From positions 186,001 to 250,000 of the forward strand of contig NZ_SMFN01000001.1 of NCBI RefSeq assembly GCF_004349135.1: 64,000 bases of DNA, written 5' to 3'. The position numbers were made by a program, and so were the translations under genes. The notes under the pieces are model-generated. The model made no database searches. It was not told where the DNA came from and worked only from the letters and a program-made list of their open reading frames with translations. Positions within the stretch are counted from its first letter, which is position 1, and each line of letters begins with the position of its first letter. This DNA is from Flavobacterium sandaracinum. Its GTDB lineage: Bacteria > Bacteroidota > Bacteroidia > Flavobacteriales > Flavobacteriaceae. Positions 45,140 to 52,861 of this stretch are shown here, piece after piece.

Positions 45140-45631
45140 ATGAAAAAAATAGTACTTCTCCTGCTGGTTTCATTTTTATTTATTTCCTGTTGGCCAACAA
45201 CGGAAAACGGTGACTTTACACGACAAGAATACAAACCGGTGATTATTTCCCGCAGTACTCTGGAAAGTTCCATTGCGTTTCAAAATGCGCAGCCCATTAT
45301 TAAATCGGGAAAAATCTACATCAAGGACAATTTCATGTTTATCAATGATGTGAATAAAGGTTTTCATGTTTATGATTACACAGATCCTACTAAACCTGTC
45401 CGTCTCCATTTCATCAAAGCGCCTGGGGCTACTGATTTAGCCATCAAAGGAAATATGGTGTACATCAATCAAGCAGTAGATTTAGTCACTGCCACATTTG
45501 ATCCTATCACCAAAGTTTTTACGGTTACCAACAGAAACAAAAATGTGTTCCCGCAAAAGCAAGCTCCAAATGGTTTATTTGGCTACACCAAAGAAAATGA
45601 AATAATAATCGACTGGACTTTAATCAAGTAA
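45140..45631 (+). CDS. Lipoprotein with LVIVD-type repeats, first of a pair
   Basis: A 163-residue protein with signal peptide and lipobox (FLFISC, C17). DNFMFINDVNKGFHVYDYTDPTKPVRLHFIKAPGA shows one clear LVIVD-type repeat (a four-strand propeller-blade unit) and a second weaker repeat follows. A full propeller needs more blades, so the fold must be small or assembled with a partner. It is followed 3 bp later by the second LVIVD protein, so the two form an operon. Confidence 0.75.
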   Translation: MKKIVLLLLVSFLFISCWPTTENGDFTRQEYKPVIISRSTLESSIAFQNAQPIIKSGKIYIKDNFMFINDVNKGFHVYDYTDPTKPVRLHFIKAPGATDLAIKGNMVYINQAVDLVTATFDPITKVFTVTNRNKNVFPQKQAPNGLFGYTKENEIIIDWTLIK

Positions 45632-45634
45632 CAC

Positions 45635-46363
45635 ATGAAAAAAATTATATCCTTCGTATTACTCGTATTTATAATAGGTTGTTCGGACAGTGATAGCGCG
45701 CAAAACGGCGATACAGGGCAAGGTGGTTCACTTGCTGTTTTTGCCATAAAAGGAAACTATCTCTACGGCGTTGACCAGATGAAGTTGAATGTATTCTCGC
45801 TAATCGATTCTGAAAAGCCGGTGAAAGTCAATGAGATTCCAATAGGTTTTGACATAGAAACCCTGTTTTCATACGGAGATAATCTCTTTATTGGATCCAG
45901 AAACGGGATGTTCATCTATTCGATCAGCAATCCTGAAAACCCAACGAAATTATCGAGTGTGCAACACTTTACCGCTTGCGATCCTGTCATTGCGAACAGC
46001 ACACATTCCTATGTAACCTTGAATTCAAACGCAACTTGCGGCAATAACACTAACGTTTTGCAGATTTATGATACTAAGGATCTTACGAATCCAAAATTAA
46101 TTCATAGCAGAACACTAACACAACCCAAGGGAATTGGCTTTTACACCACTGATTATCTGTTGGTGTGCGATGATGTTATAAAAATTTTCGACATTAGAAA
46201 TCCAGTTGAACCTATTTTGGTTCATGCTATTGACAAAAATTGTTTTGATGTAATAGTGCGAGACAACACCTTATTTGCCATTGGCAACAAAGGCGTATAC
46301 CGCTATAAAATGAATCCAAATGACATCAAAGACATAAAACTAGAGAGTGAAACAACGTTTTAA
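45635..46363 (+). CDS. Lipoprotein with LVIVD-type repeats, second of a pair
   Basis: A 242-residue protein with signal peptide and lipobox (FIIGC, C16). Four or so repeats of a NLFIGSRNGMFIYSISNPENP type run through the protein (also LQIYDTKDLTNPKLI and VIKIFDIRNPVEPILV), as in choice-of-anchor LVIVD proteins on the Bacteroidota cell surface. It starts 3 bp after its neighbour's stop. Its last four bases overlap the convergent TrmH-family gene. Ligand unknown. Confidence 0.8.
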   Translation: MKKIISFVLLVFIIGCSDSDSAQNGDTGQGGSLAVFAIKGNYLYGVDQMKLNVFSLIDSEKPVKVNEIPIGFDIETLFSYGDNLFIGSRNGMFIYSISNPENPTKLSSVQHFTACDPVIANSTHSYVTLNSNATCGNNTNVLQIYDTKDLTNPKLIHSRTLTQPKGIGFYTTDYLLVCDDVIKIFDIRNPVEPILVHAIDKNCFDVIVRDNTLFAIGNKGVYRYKMNPNDIKDIKLESETTF

Positions 46364-47016
46364 TGTTCCTCAAAATACCGTGCTTCGATTCTTTTAATGT
46401 CTTTTATCGAATTTTTGGCCCAAGCCAAACGCTTTTCTAAAATTTCATTTTCGGATAAATGCCAATCAATGTTGGAGTTGCGCAATCGATTCGTTAAGTT
46501 TTGAATGATGATTGCTGCTGAAACCGAAATATTCAAACTTTCCGTGAAACCTACCATCGGGATTTTTAGGAAACCATCGGCACGTTTCAAAATTTCTTCG
46601 GATAATCCGTCTCTTTCGGTACCAAAAAACAAAGCACTCGGTTTAGAAATATCAAAGTCTTCCATCAAACAATCCTTCTCGTGAGGCGTCGTAGCAATGA
46701 TTTGGTAGCCTTGATTTTTTAAGGTATCGACACAATTCGCAATGCTATCGAAGGTGTTAATATCTACCCATTTTTGAGCGCCCATGGCAATTTCTTTATC
46801 GATACTTTTTCCGTAGCGTTGCTCGATGACATTCAATTCCTGAATTCCGAAGATTTCACAACTGCGCATCACCGCACTTGTATTGTGCATTTGGAAAATA
46901 TCCTCCACAGCAATTGTAAAATGCTTGGTTCTGTTTTCCAATACTTTTATAAATTTTTCTTTTCGGTTGTCTGTTAAAATGTTTTCAAGAAAAGCGAGGT
47001 AATCGATATCAACCAT
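46360..47016 (-). CDS. SpoU/TrmH-family RNA ribose methyltransferase
   Basis: A 218-residue knotted SPOUT methyltransferase. Motif 1 is NTSAVMRSCEIFGIQ, motif 2 FFGTERDGLSEE and motif 3 MVGFTESLNISVSAAI, all in the order of TrmH, which makes 2'-O-methylguanosine at position 18 of tRNA. The C-terminal tail with ILEKRLAWAKNSIKDIKRIE is also seen in TrmH. It is close enough to call TrmH-like, but other SpoU members methylate rRNA. Confidence 0.88.
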   Translation of the reverse strand: MVDIDYLAFLENILTDNRKEKFIKVLENRTKHFTIAVEDIFQMHNTSAVMRSCEIFGIQELNVIEQRYGKSIDKEIAMGAQKWVDINTFDSIANCVDTLKNQGYQIIATTPHEKDCLMEDFDISKPSALFFGTERDGLSEEILKRADGFLKIPMVGFTESLNISVSAAIIIQNLTNRLRNSNIDWHLSENEILEKRLAWAKNSIKDIKRIEARYFEEH

Positions 47017-47137
47017 TGGGAATTATTTTTTGCAAAAATAGTAAAAAAGAGTAGCTTTATAACTTCAAATTGAGTTTTGACTTCTCTTCGGTTTATAGTG
47101 TTCAACAGTAACGGAATCGTGATTGTTGACGGAATTT

Positions 47138-47227
47138 GCGTGAGGGATAGAGGCGGTATCCTTTTTTGGGCTTTTTTTGGCCCTAAAAAGATAAAGCCGA
47201 AAGCCCGACCCTTGTGGTCACGCCCAA
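47138..47227 (-). repeat. Structured intergenic element, copy 4 (reverse orientation)
   Basis: Read on the minus strand it has GGGCGTGACC at the 5' side, GGGCTTTCGGCTTTATCTTTT, a GGGC/GCCC inner hairpin, AAAAAAGGATACCGCC and TATCCCTCACGC. The core (CGCT or CGGC words, ATCTTTT and AAAAGGAT) matches copies 1-3, but the outer ends differ, so it may be a second subtype. It lies between divergent trmH-type and sirtuin genes. Confidence 0.6.
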
Positions 47228-47238
47228 ATAAAAAAAAT

Positions 47239-47934
47239 ATGAAAAAGAAACTAGTGGTTTTGACAGGAGCCGGAATTAGTGCTGAAAGCGGTATCAAAAC
47301 CTTTAGAGATAGCGACGGACTTTGGGAAGGGCATAATGTTCAAGATGTGGCCACTCCGGAAGGCTGGCGTAAAAATCCAGCTTTGGTACTTGATTTTTAC
47401 AATCAAAGACGAAAACAGCTCAAGGAAGTAGAGCCAAATCTTGGACATCAGATTCTTGCCGAATTAGAAAACTATTTTGAAGTGTACATAATCACACAAA
47501 ATGTAGATGATTTACACGAACGTGCCGGAAGTTCTAATGTTTTGCATTTGCATGGCGAATTATTAAAAGTCCGAAGTAGCAAAAACCCAAATTACATTTT
47601 AGATTGGTCAGAGGATTTGAATTTTGGTGATTTCGACGAAAATAATAACCAATTGCGGCCGCATATTGTTTGGTTTGGCGAAGAGGTTCCAGCGCTTGAT
47701 GAAGCAATAACCATCACTCAAAGTGCGGATTATTTTGCAGTAATTGGAACCTCTTTGCAAGTGTATCCTGCAGCTGGATTAATTGATTACGCGCAACGGG
47801 AAACCCCTATTTTTTATATTGATCCAAAACCTATAAAAATTCCAAACCTTAGAAATCCATTGGAGGTCATTCCAGAAGTAGCTTCGAAAGGAGTTGCCTT
47901 CTTGAGAGAAAAATTACTTGGTCAATTGCAATGA
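47239..47934 (+). CDS. cobB: Sirtuin, NAD-dependent protein deacylase
   Basis: A 231-residue Sir2 protein from the ATG at 47239 (MKKKLVVLTGAGISAESGI). Upstream codons to 47077 are open but are read from the repeat element, so the later start is chosen. GAGISAESGIKTFR binds NAD, QNVDDLHERAG and HLHGEL give the catalytic His, and IGTSLQVYPAAGL closes the site. FYNQRRKQ contains the YxxR typical of desuccinylase/demalonylase-type (class III) sirtuins. There is no cysteine in the whole protein, so the usual four-Cys zinc site is absent. Confidence 0.9.
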   Translation: MKKKLVVLTGAGISAESGIKTFRDSDGLWEGHNVQDVATPEGWRKNPALVLDFYNQRRKQLKEVEPNLGHQILAELENYFEVYIITQNVDDLHERAGSSNVLHLHGELLKVRSSKNPNYILDWSEDLNFGDFDENNNQLRPHIVWFGEEVPALDEAITITQSADYFAVIGTSLQVYPAAGLIDYAQRETPIFYIDPKPIKIPNLRNPLEVIPEVASKGVAFLREKLLGQLQ

Positions 47935-48049
47935 CAACAACAGTTGCAATGGCAAAAAATCAATTATAATTGCAATAAAAATCTAAACTTATAACCCATA
48001 ACTTGTAACTTATAACTATTTTTGTGCCTTTCGAACAAACAACTAAACA

Positions 48050-49396
48050 ATGACTACTTTAAACGAATTGAATGCTATATCGCCAATCGACGGACGGTAC
48101 AGAAACAAGACTATTTCTCTGGCTCCATTTTTCTCTGAAGAAGCCTTAATCAAATACCGCGTACTAGTTGAAATTGAATATTTCATTGCTTTGTGCGAAG
48201 TGCCTTTGCCACAACTTGCAAACGTAAACCCAAATTTATTTGAAAGTTTACGTGACATTTATAAAAACTTTTCTACTGAAGATGCACTTTGGATTAAAGA
48301 AACGGAGAAAGTAACCAACCACGATGTAAAAGCGGTGGAATACTTTATCAAAGATGCATTTGAAAAACTAGGTTTGTCCCAATATAAAGAGTTTATTCAC
48401 TTTGGATTGACTTCTCAAGATATTAATAATACCGCGATTCCTTTATCTACAAAAGAAGCTTTCGAGAAAGTATACATGCCTTCTTTGATTACTTTGACGT
48501 CAAAATTGAAAGATTTAAGTGTGGAATGGCGCGATATTCCAATGCTTGCCCGTACACACGGACAACCCGCTTCTCCAACGCGTTTGGGTAAAGAAATAGG
48601 TGTTTTTGTAGAACGTTTAGAGGAGCAAATGCGTTTGTTGTTTAATGTTCCTTTTGCTGCTAAATTTGGTGGAGCAACCGGAAATTACAACGCCCATCAT
48701 GTGGCGTATCCACAAATTGACTGGAGAAAATTTGGAGGGAAATTTGTAGAAGAAAACCTGGGGTTGCACCACTCCTTCCCTACTACACAAATTGAACATT
48801 ACGATCATTTCGCTGCCTTTTTTGATGCGTTGAAAAGAATAAATACCATCATTATTGATTTAGACCGAGACATTTGGACGTATGTTTCGATGGAATATTT
48901 CAAACAAAAAATCAAAGCAGGAGAAATAGGTTCTTCGGCTATGCCACACAAAGTAAACCCAATTGATTTTGAAAATTCAGAAGGAAATTTAGGAATTGCG
49001 AATGCGATTTTCGAACATTTATCAGCTAAGTTACCATTATCAAGATTGCAACGCGATTTGACGGATAGTACCGTTTTGAGAAACATTGGTGTGCCAATAG
49101 GACATACAATAATCGCTTTTGAAGCTACTTTGAAAGGATTGAACAAATTATTATTAAACGAACCAAAATTCCACGAGGATTTAGAAAAAAACTGGGCTGT
49201 CGTTGCTGAGGCTATTCAGACTATTTTACGTCGGGAAGGATATCCTAATCCGTATGAAGCGTTGAAAGGATTGACTAGAACCAATGAAGCGATTGATAAA
49301 AATGCCATTCATGGTTTTATTCAAACCTTAGACGTTTCGGATGCAATTAAAGCCGAATTGATGCAAATCACACCTAGTAATTTCTTAGGAATATAG
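48050..49396 (+). CDS. purB: Adenylosuccinate lyase
   Basis: A 448-residue lyase of the fumarase/aspartase superfamily, which splits SAICAR and adenylosuccinate in purine synthesis. The signature is SSAMPHKVNPIDFENSEG, with the catalytic serine loop, and the catalytic histidine is in the RTHGQPASPT segment. TSQDINNTA is the third conserved region. It is complete and alone, with a strong terminator downstream. Confidence 0.96.
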   Translation: MTTLNELNAISPIDGRYRNKTISLAPFFSEEALIKYRVLVEIEYFIALCEVPLPQLANVNPNLFESLRDIYKNFSTEDALWIKETEKVTNHDVKAVEYFIKDAFEKLGLSQYKEFIHFGLTSQDINNTAIPLSTKEAFEKVYMPSLITLTSKLKDLSVEWRDIPMLARTHGQPASPTRLGKEIGVFVERLEEQMRLLFNVPFAAKFGGATGNYNAHHVAYPQIDWRKFGGKFVEENLGLHHSFPTTQIEHYDHFAAFFDALKRINTIIIDLDRDIWTYVSMEYFKQKIKAGEIGSSAMPHKVNPIDFENSEGNLGIANAIFEHLSAKLPLSRLQRDLTDSTVLRNIGVPIGHTIIAFEATLKGLNKLLLNEPKFHEDLEKNWAVVAEAIQTILRREGYPNPYEALKGLTRTNEAIDKNAIHGFIQTLDVSDAIKAELMQITPSNFLGI

Positions 49397-49420
49397 ATTA
49401 ACAAAATTATTCGATTTTAT

Positions 49421-49466
49421 AAAATCCCGTTGAAAAGGAACAATAAATTCTTTTGAACGGGATTTT
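49421..49466 (+). terminator. Terminator after purB
   Basis: AAAATCCCGTT pairs with AACGGGATTTT, and inside it AAAAG pairs with CTTTT, followed by T residues. Confidence 0.88.
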
Positions 49467-49581
49467 TGTTGCTAAAAAAATCATAAAAAGCGGTATTTAG
49501 CATTAATTGTGCTTTTAAAATTAAAGTTTTTTTATATCTTACCACAGTACACAAAAACGTAAAAAAAACAACTAAACGCCT

Positions 49582-51822
49582 ATGAATCCCGCAGAAACAG
49601 TAGCAACTGTATCACACCACTTGCAACCTTTAATTAGTGATTTAGGATTAATCCTAATGACCGCCGCAGTAGCCGTTTTGTTATTTAAAAAAATCAAGCA
49701 ACCACTGGTTCTGGGTTATTTAATTGCCGGATTTTTAGCTGGAAATCATTTTGATTTTTTTCCTTCAGTAAAAGATATTAAAAGCGTTGAAGTTTGGGCA
49801 GAGATTGGCGTAATCTTTTTGTTATTCAGTTTAGGACTTGAATTCAGTTTTAAGAAACTGATGAAAGTAGGCGGAACAGCATCAATTACCGCCATAACAC
49901 AAATCCTTGCAATGGTCTCCATAGGGTATTTAGTAGGTCAATGGATTGGCTGGAAACCCATGGACAGCATCTTCTTAGGAGTAATTCTTTCCATTTCGTC
50001 CACCACAATTATCCTAAAAACGTTTGACGAGCTGGGCGTAAAAACGCAAAAATTTGCGGGAATCGTTATTGGTTCTCTTATCGTTCAAGATATCGTTGCC
50101 ATTTTAATGATGGTATTGCTTTCCACAATTGCAGTGAGCCAACAGTTTTCAGGAAGTGAATTGTTATTATCTGTTTTTAAACTGATCTTTTTCTTGACCA
50201 TTTGGTTTGTTGGCGGTATCTTTTTCATCCCCACCTTACTAAAAAAAGCAAAAAGTATTCTTACTGATGAAATGCTTTTAATCATTTCACTGGCGTTGTG
50301 CTTAATGATGGTTATTCTTGCTGCTAATGTTGGTTTTTCACCTGCACTAGGTGCTTTTATCATGGGTTCTATCATTGCCGAAACGACTCAGGCAGAACAT
50401 ATTGAACATTTAGTTAAACCCGTTAAAGACCTTTTTGGAGCTGTTTTTTTCGTATCTGTTGGTATGTTAATTAACCCTGATACGTTGTACGAATATGCTT
50501 TACCTGTCGGTATTTTAACTTTTGTCGTGATTTTGGGACAATCCATCAGTTCAACAATTGGCGCACTCGTTTCCGGTCAACCTTTAAAACAATCCGTGCA
50601 GACCGGAATGAGTTTATCGCAAATTGGAGAATTTTCCTTTATTATTGCAACACTTGGAATGACTTTGAATGTAACCAGTGATTTTCTGTATCCTATTGTT
50701 GTAGCCGTTTCAGCAGTGACCGCATTTACGACTCCATTCATGGTAAAATTCTCTACTCCATTCTCAGAATATCTGGAAAAAAAATTACCCCGAAGATGGA
50801 TCAAAAAAATTGAAAGGTACAGTGCTAATACGCAATCAATTAAATTAGTAAGCAATTGGCAAATAGTAGTTCGTGCTTTTTTGACACAGGTAATCATCCA
50901 TTCCGTAATTATAGTAGCTCTTATTTTACTTTCATCCAAATTCATTTTACCTCTAGTTGAAGGATCACAATTTGGTAATATATTCGCTGCATTAATTACG
51001 TTAGTAATACTTTCCCCTTTTTTGTGGGCGCTATCCTTGCGTCGCGTTGCGGTTAAAGAAGTAGCCATTTTAAGAGAAGAACGCAAATATCGCGGGCCCA
51101 TTCTGATGATGGTTTTACTGCGAATGGTATTAACTCTTTTTTACATTGGATTTTTATTAAATATCTTTTTCTCCCCTATAATTGCCTTTATAGCACTGAT
51201 AGCGGCGGTTGTTGTCTATTTTGTTTTTCCAAAAAAATTAAATGCACAATACCAAAAAATAGAAGATCACTTTCTAAACAATCTAAATGCCCGAGAGATA
51301 AAAAAAGCCATCCGAAGCAGAAGTCATTTAACCCCTTGGGATGGTCACATGACTACTTTTGATATTGCACCAACTTCCAACATTGCAGGAAAAACATTAG
51401 AGGAACTGCGCATTAGGGAACAATTAGGAATTAATATCGCCTTTATCAAAAGGGGAGAAATTATGATTAATATACCAAATAAAAATGAACGTTTATTCCC
51501 GGGAGATGAAATTTGTGTTATTGGAACTGACCATCAAGTCAAAGAATTTAAATCTTATTTACATCAAAATGAAATAGAAATCCCGGAAAAAGTATCTGAC
51601 ATCGATATTATTCTAAAACAATTAGAACTTAAAGAAGAAGAATTTATTGGTACCACCATACGGGATTCTCAGTTACGCGAAAAAACAAATGGTTTGATTG
51701 TAGGAATCGAAAGAAGTGGAAAAAGGATTTTAAATCCAGAGTCAAGTATGATTCTAGAAAAAAATGATATTCTTTGGGTAGTAGGAAGCAAAAAACTATT
51801 GACCACCTTTTTCAAAAATTAA
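49582..51822 (+). CDS. CPA2 cation:proton antiporter with two RCK_C domains
   Basis: A 746-residue membrane protein. Residues ~1-395 form the Na+/H+ exchanger-type transporter (LGYLIAGFLAG, GLEFSFKKL, SPALGAFIMGSIIAE). A second group of hydrophobic segments (about 430-545) follows. Residues ~585-660 and ~670-746 are two RCK_C (TrkA-C) regulatory domains (TSNIAGKTLEELRI and GTTIRDSQLREKTNG). No RCK_N nucleotide-binding domain is present, unlike the second antiporter at 52862. It likely exchanges K+ or Na+ for H+, gated by a ligand at the RCK_C domains. Confidence 0.88.
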   Translation: MNPAETVATVSHHLQPLISDLGLILMTAAVAVLLFKKIKQPLVLGYLIAGFLAGNHFDFFPSVKDIKSVEVWAEIGVIFLLFSLGLEFSFKKLMKVGGTASITAITQILAMVSIGYLVGQWIGWKPMDSIFLGVILSISSTTIILKTFDELGVKTQKFAGIVIGSLIVQDIVAILMMVLLSTIAVSQQFSGSELLLSVFKLIFFLTIWFVGGIFFIPTLLKKAKSILTDEMLLIISLALCLMMVILAANVGFSPALGAFIMGSIIAETTQAEHIEHLVKPVKDLFGAVFFVSVGMLINPDTLYEYALPVGILTFVVILGQSISSTIGALVSGQPLKQSVQTGMSLSQIGEFSFIIATLGMTLNVTSDFLYPIVVAVSAVTAFTTPFMVKFSTPFSEYLEKKLPRRWIKKIERYSANTQSIKLVSNWQIVVRAFLTQVIIHSVIIVALILLSSKFILPLVEGSQFGNIFAALITLVILSPFLWALSLRRVAVKEVAILREERKYRGPILMMVLLRMVLTLFYIGFLLNIFFSPIIAFIALIAAVVVYFVFPKKLNAQYQKIEDHFLNNLNAREIKKAIRSRSHLTPWDGHMTTFDIAPTSNIAGKTLEELRIREQLGINIAFIKRGEIMINIPNKNERLFPGDEICVIGTDHQVKEFKSYLHQNEIEIPEKVSDIDIILKQLELKEEEFIGTTIRDSQLREKTNGLIVGIERSGKRILNPESSMILEKNDILWVVGSKKLLTTFFKN

Positions 51823-52254
51823 ACAAAAAACAATTAGATGGATTAACCGCTTTCATACGACTAGCTGATTAATTCCTAAAAAACCGAACAATGTCTTTAA
51901 ATAAATTACTTCGGGTCAAAGCCCCAGAAGTAGTAGCAAAATAAAAGCCACAGATTCACAGATTTTCAATAATTTTTATTAATCTGTGAATCTGTGGCAA
52001 AAAAATTGAAGCAAAACTTCAAGGAATTAAACCTAAAGAGATTAAATCGTGTCAGAATGATTTTATATTTTGACAGAATTTTATATTTGTCCGTTACTAA
52101 AAGTTATAAAATAGCTTTTCAACCGATTGCTATTAAAAATACTAAACAATATTTTATATCTTTCAATAAATTTAAAAAGGACAAAAAATACTGTAAATCT
52201 GAACTTTAAACACCTGTAAATTTTTAAAAAATAAATAGTTAACAACTAATTTTT
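51823..52254. other. Intergenic region with palindrome
   Basis: 432 bp between the two antiporter units. It holds the perfect palindrome at 51947-51998. Weak frames of 17 codons (from ATG 51891) and 71 codons (from GTG 51994, which begins inside the palindrome) exist but have no protein-like features. Confidence 0.55.
51947..51998. repeat. Perfect 18-bp palindrome
   Basis: GCCACAGATTCACAGATT pairs exactly with AATCTGTGAATCTGTGGC around a 16-base loop. Each arm itself contains a direct repeat (CACAGATT twice). Similar but weaker elements are at 3591-3662. There is no T-tract, so it is more likely a dispersed repeat than a terminator. Confidence 0.8.
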
Positions 52255-52860
52255 ATGTCAAAAAATAAAATTTTAATCCTATTTTCTCATCCATTATTCG
52301 AAAAATCACATGCGAATAGGGCTTTAGTGGAAAACATACCTAATTCAGAAAATATCACTTTTCATGATTTATATGAGGAATATCCAAATTTTGACATAGA
52401 TGTAAAGCATGAGCAAGTTCTTCTAAGCCAACACGACATCATTATTTGGCATCATCCAATGTATTGGTACAGTTGTCCACCATTAATGAAACAATGGATT
52501 GATATGGTACTGGAACACAACTGGGCATATGGAAAAAAAGGAAAAGAATTACAAGACAAAATTATATTTCAGGTCATTACCACTGGAGGCGATAAGGAGA
52601 ATTATTGTGAAACAGGCAGCGATCGTTATAGTATTGTTGAATTGTTGGAACCGTTCAATCAAACGGCAAAGGTGTGTAATATGATTTACTTACCTCCTTT
52701 TGTAGTTCATGGAACTCATAACATGGCAAAAGAAGATTATGACAAAAACGGAGCCGTTTATGGTTATTTACTTGACTATTTAGAGAACAGCGATTTGGAT
52801 TCTGAAACCATTTTGCAATACCATTATATGAACGAATGGTTTGCTACAATACAAGTTTAA
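52255..52860 (+). CDS. NAD(P)H oxidoreductase, KefF/KefG type
   Basis: A 201-residue flavodoxin-fold quinone reductase. ILILFSHPLFEKSHANRALVEN binds the FMN phosphate, and QHDIIIWHHPMYWYSCPPLMKQWIDMVLEHNWAYG is the conserved long block of the KefF/KefG/MdaB family. In E. coli KefF and KefG are cytoplasmic subunits that activate KefC and KefB. The next gene is a KefC-like channel starting 1 bp after this stop, so an operon of the same kind is likely. Confidence 0.9.
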   Translation: MSKNKILILFSHPLFEKSHANRALVENIPNSENITFHDLYEEYPNFDIDVKHEQVLLSQHDIIIWHHPMYWYSCPPLMKQWIDMVLEHNWAYGKKGKELQDKIIFQVITTGGDKENYCETGSDRYSIVELLEPFNQTAKVCNMIYLPPFVVHGTHNMAKEDYDKNGAVYGYLLDYLENSDLDSETILQYHYMNEWFATIQV

Positions 52861-52861
52861 T

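Noticed and set aside
47077..47238. 54-codon extension at the start of the sirtuin
   Set aside because: These codons are read from the reversed structured element. The ATG at 47239 starts directly with the Sir2 motif.
51994..52209. 71-codon frame after the first antiporter gene
   Set aside because: It begins with a GTG inside the palindrome arm and has no protein-like pattern or promoter.
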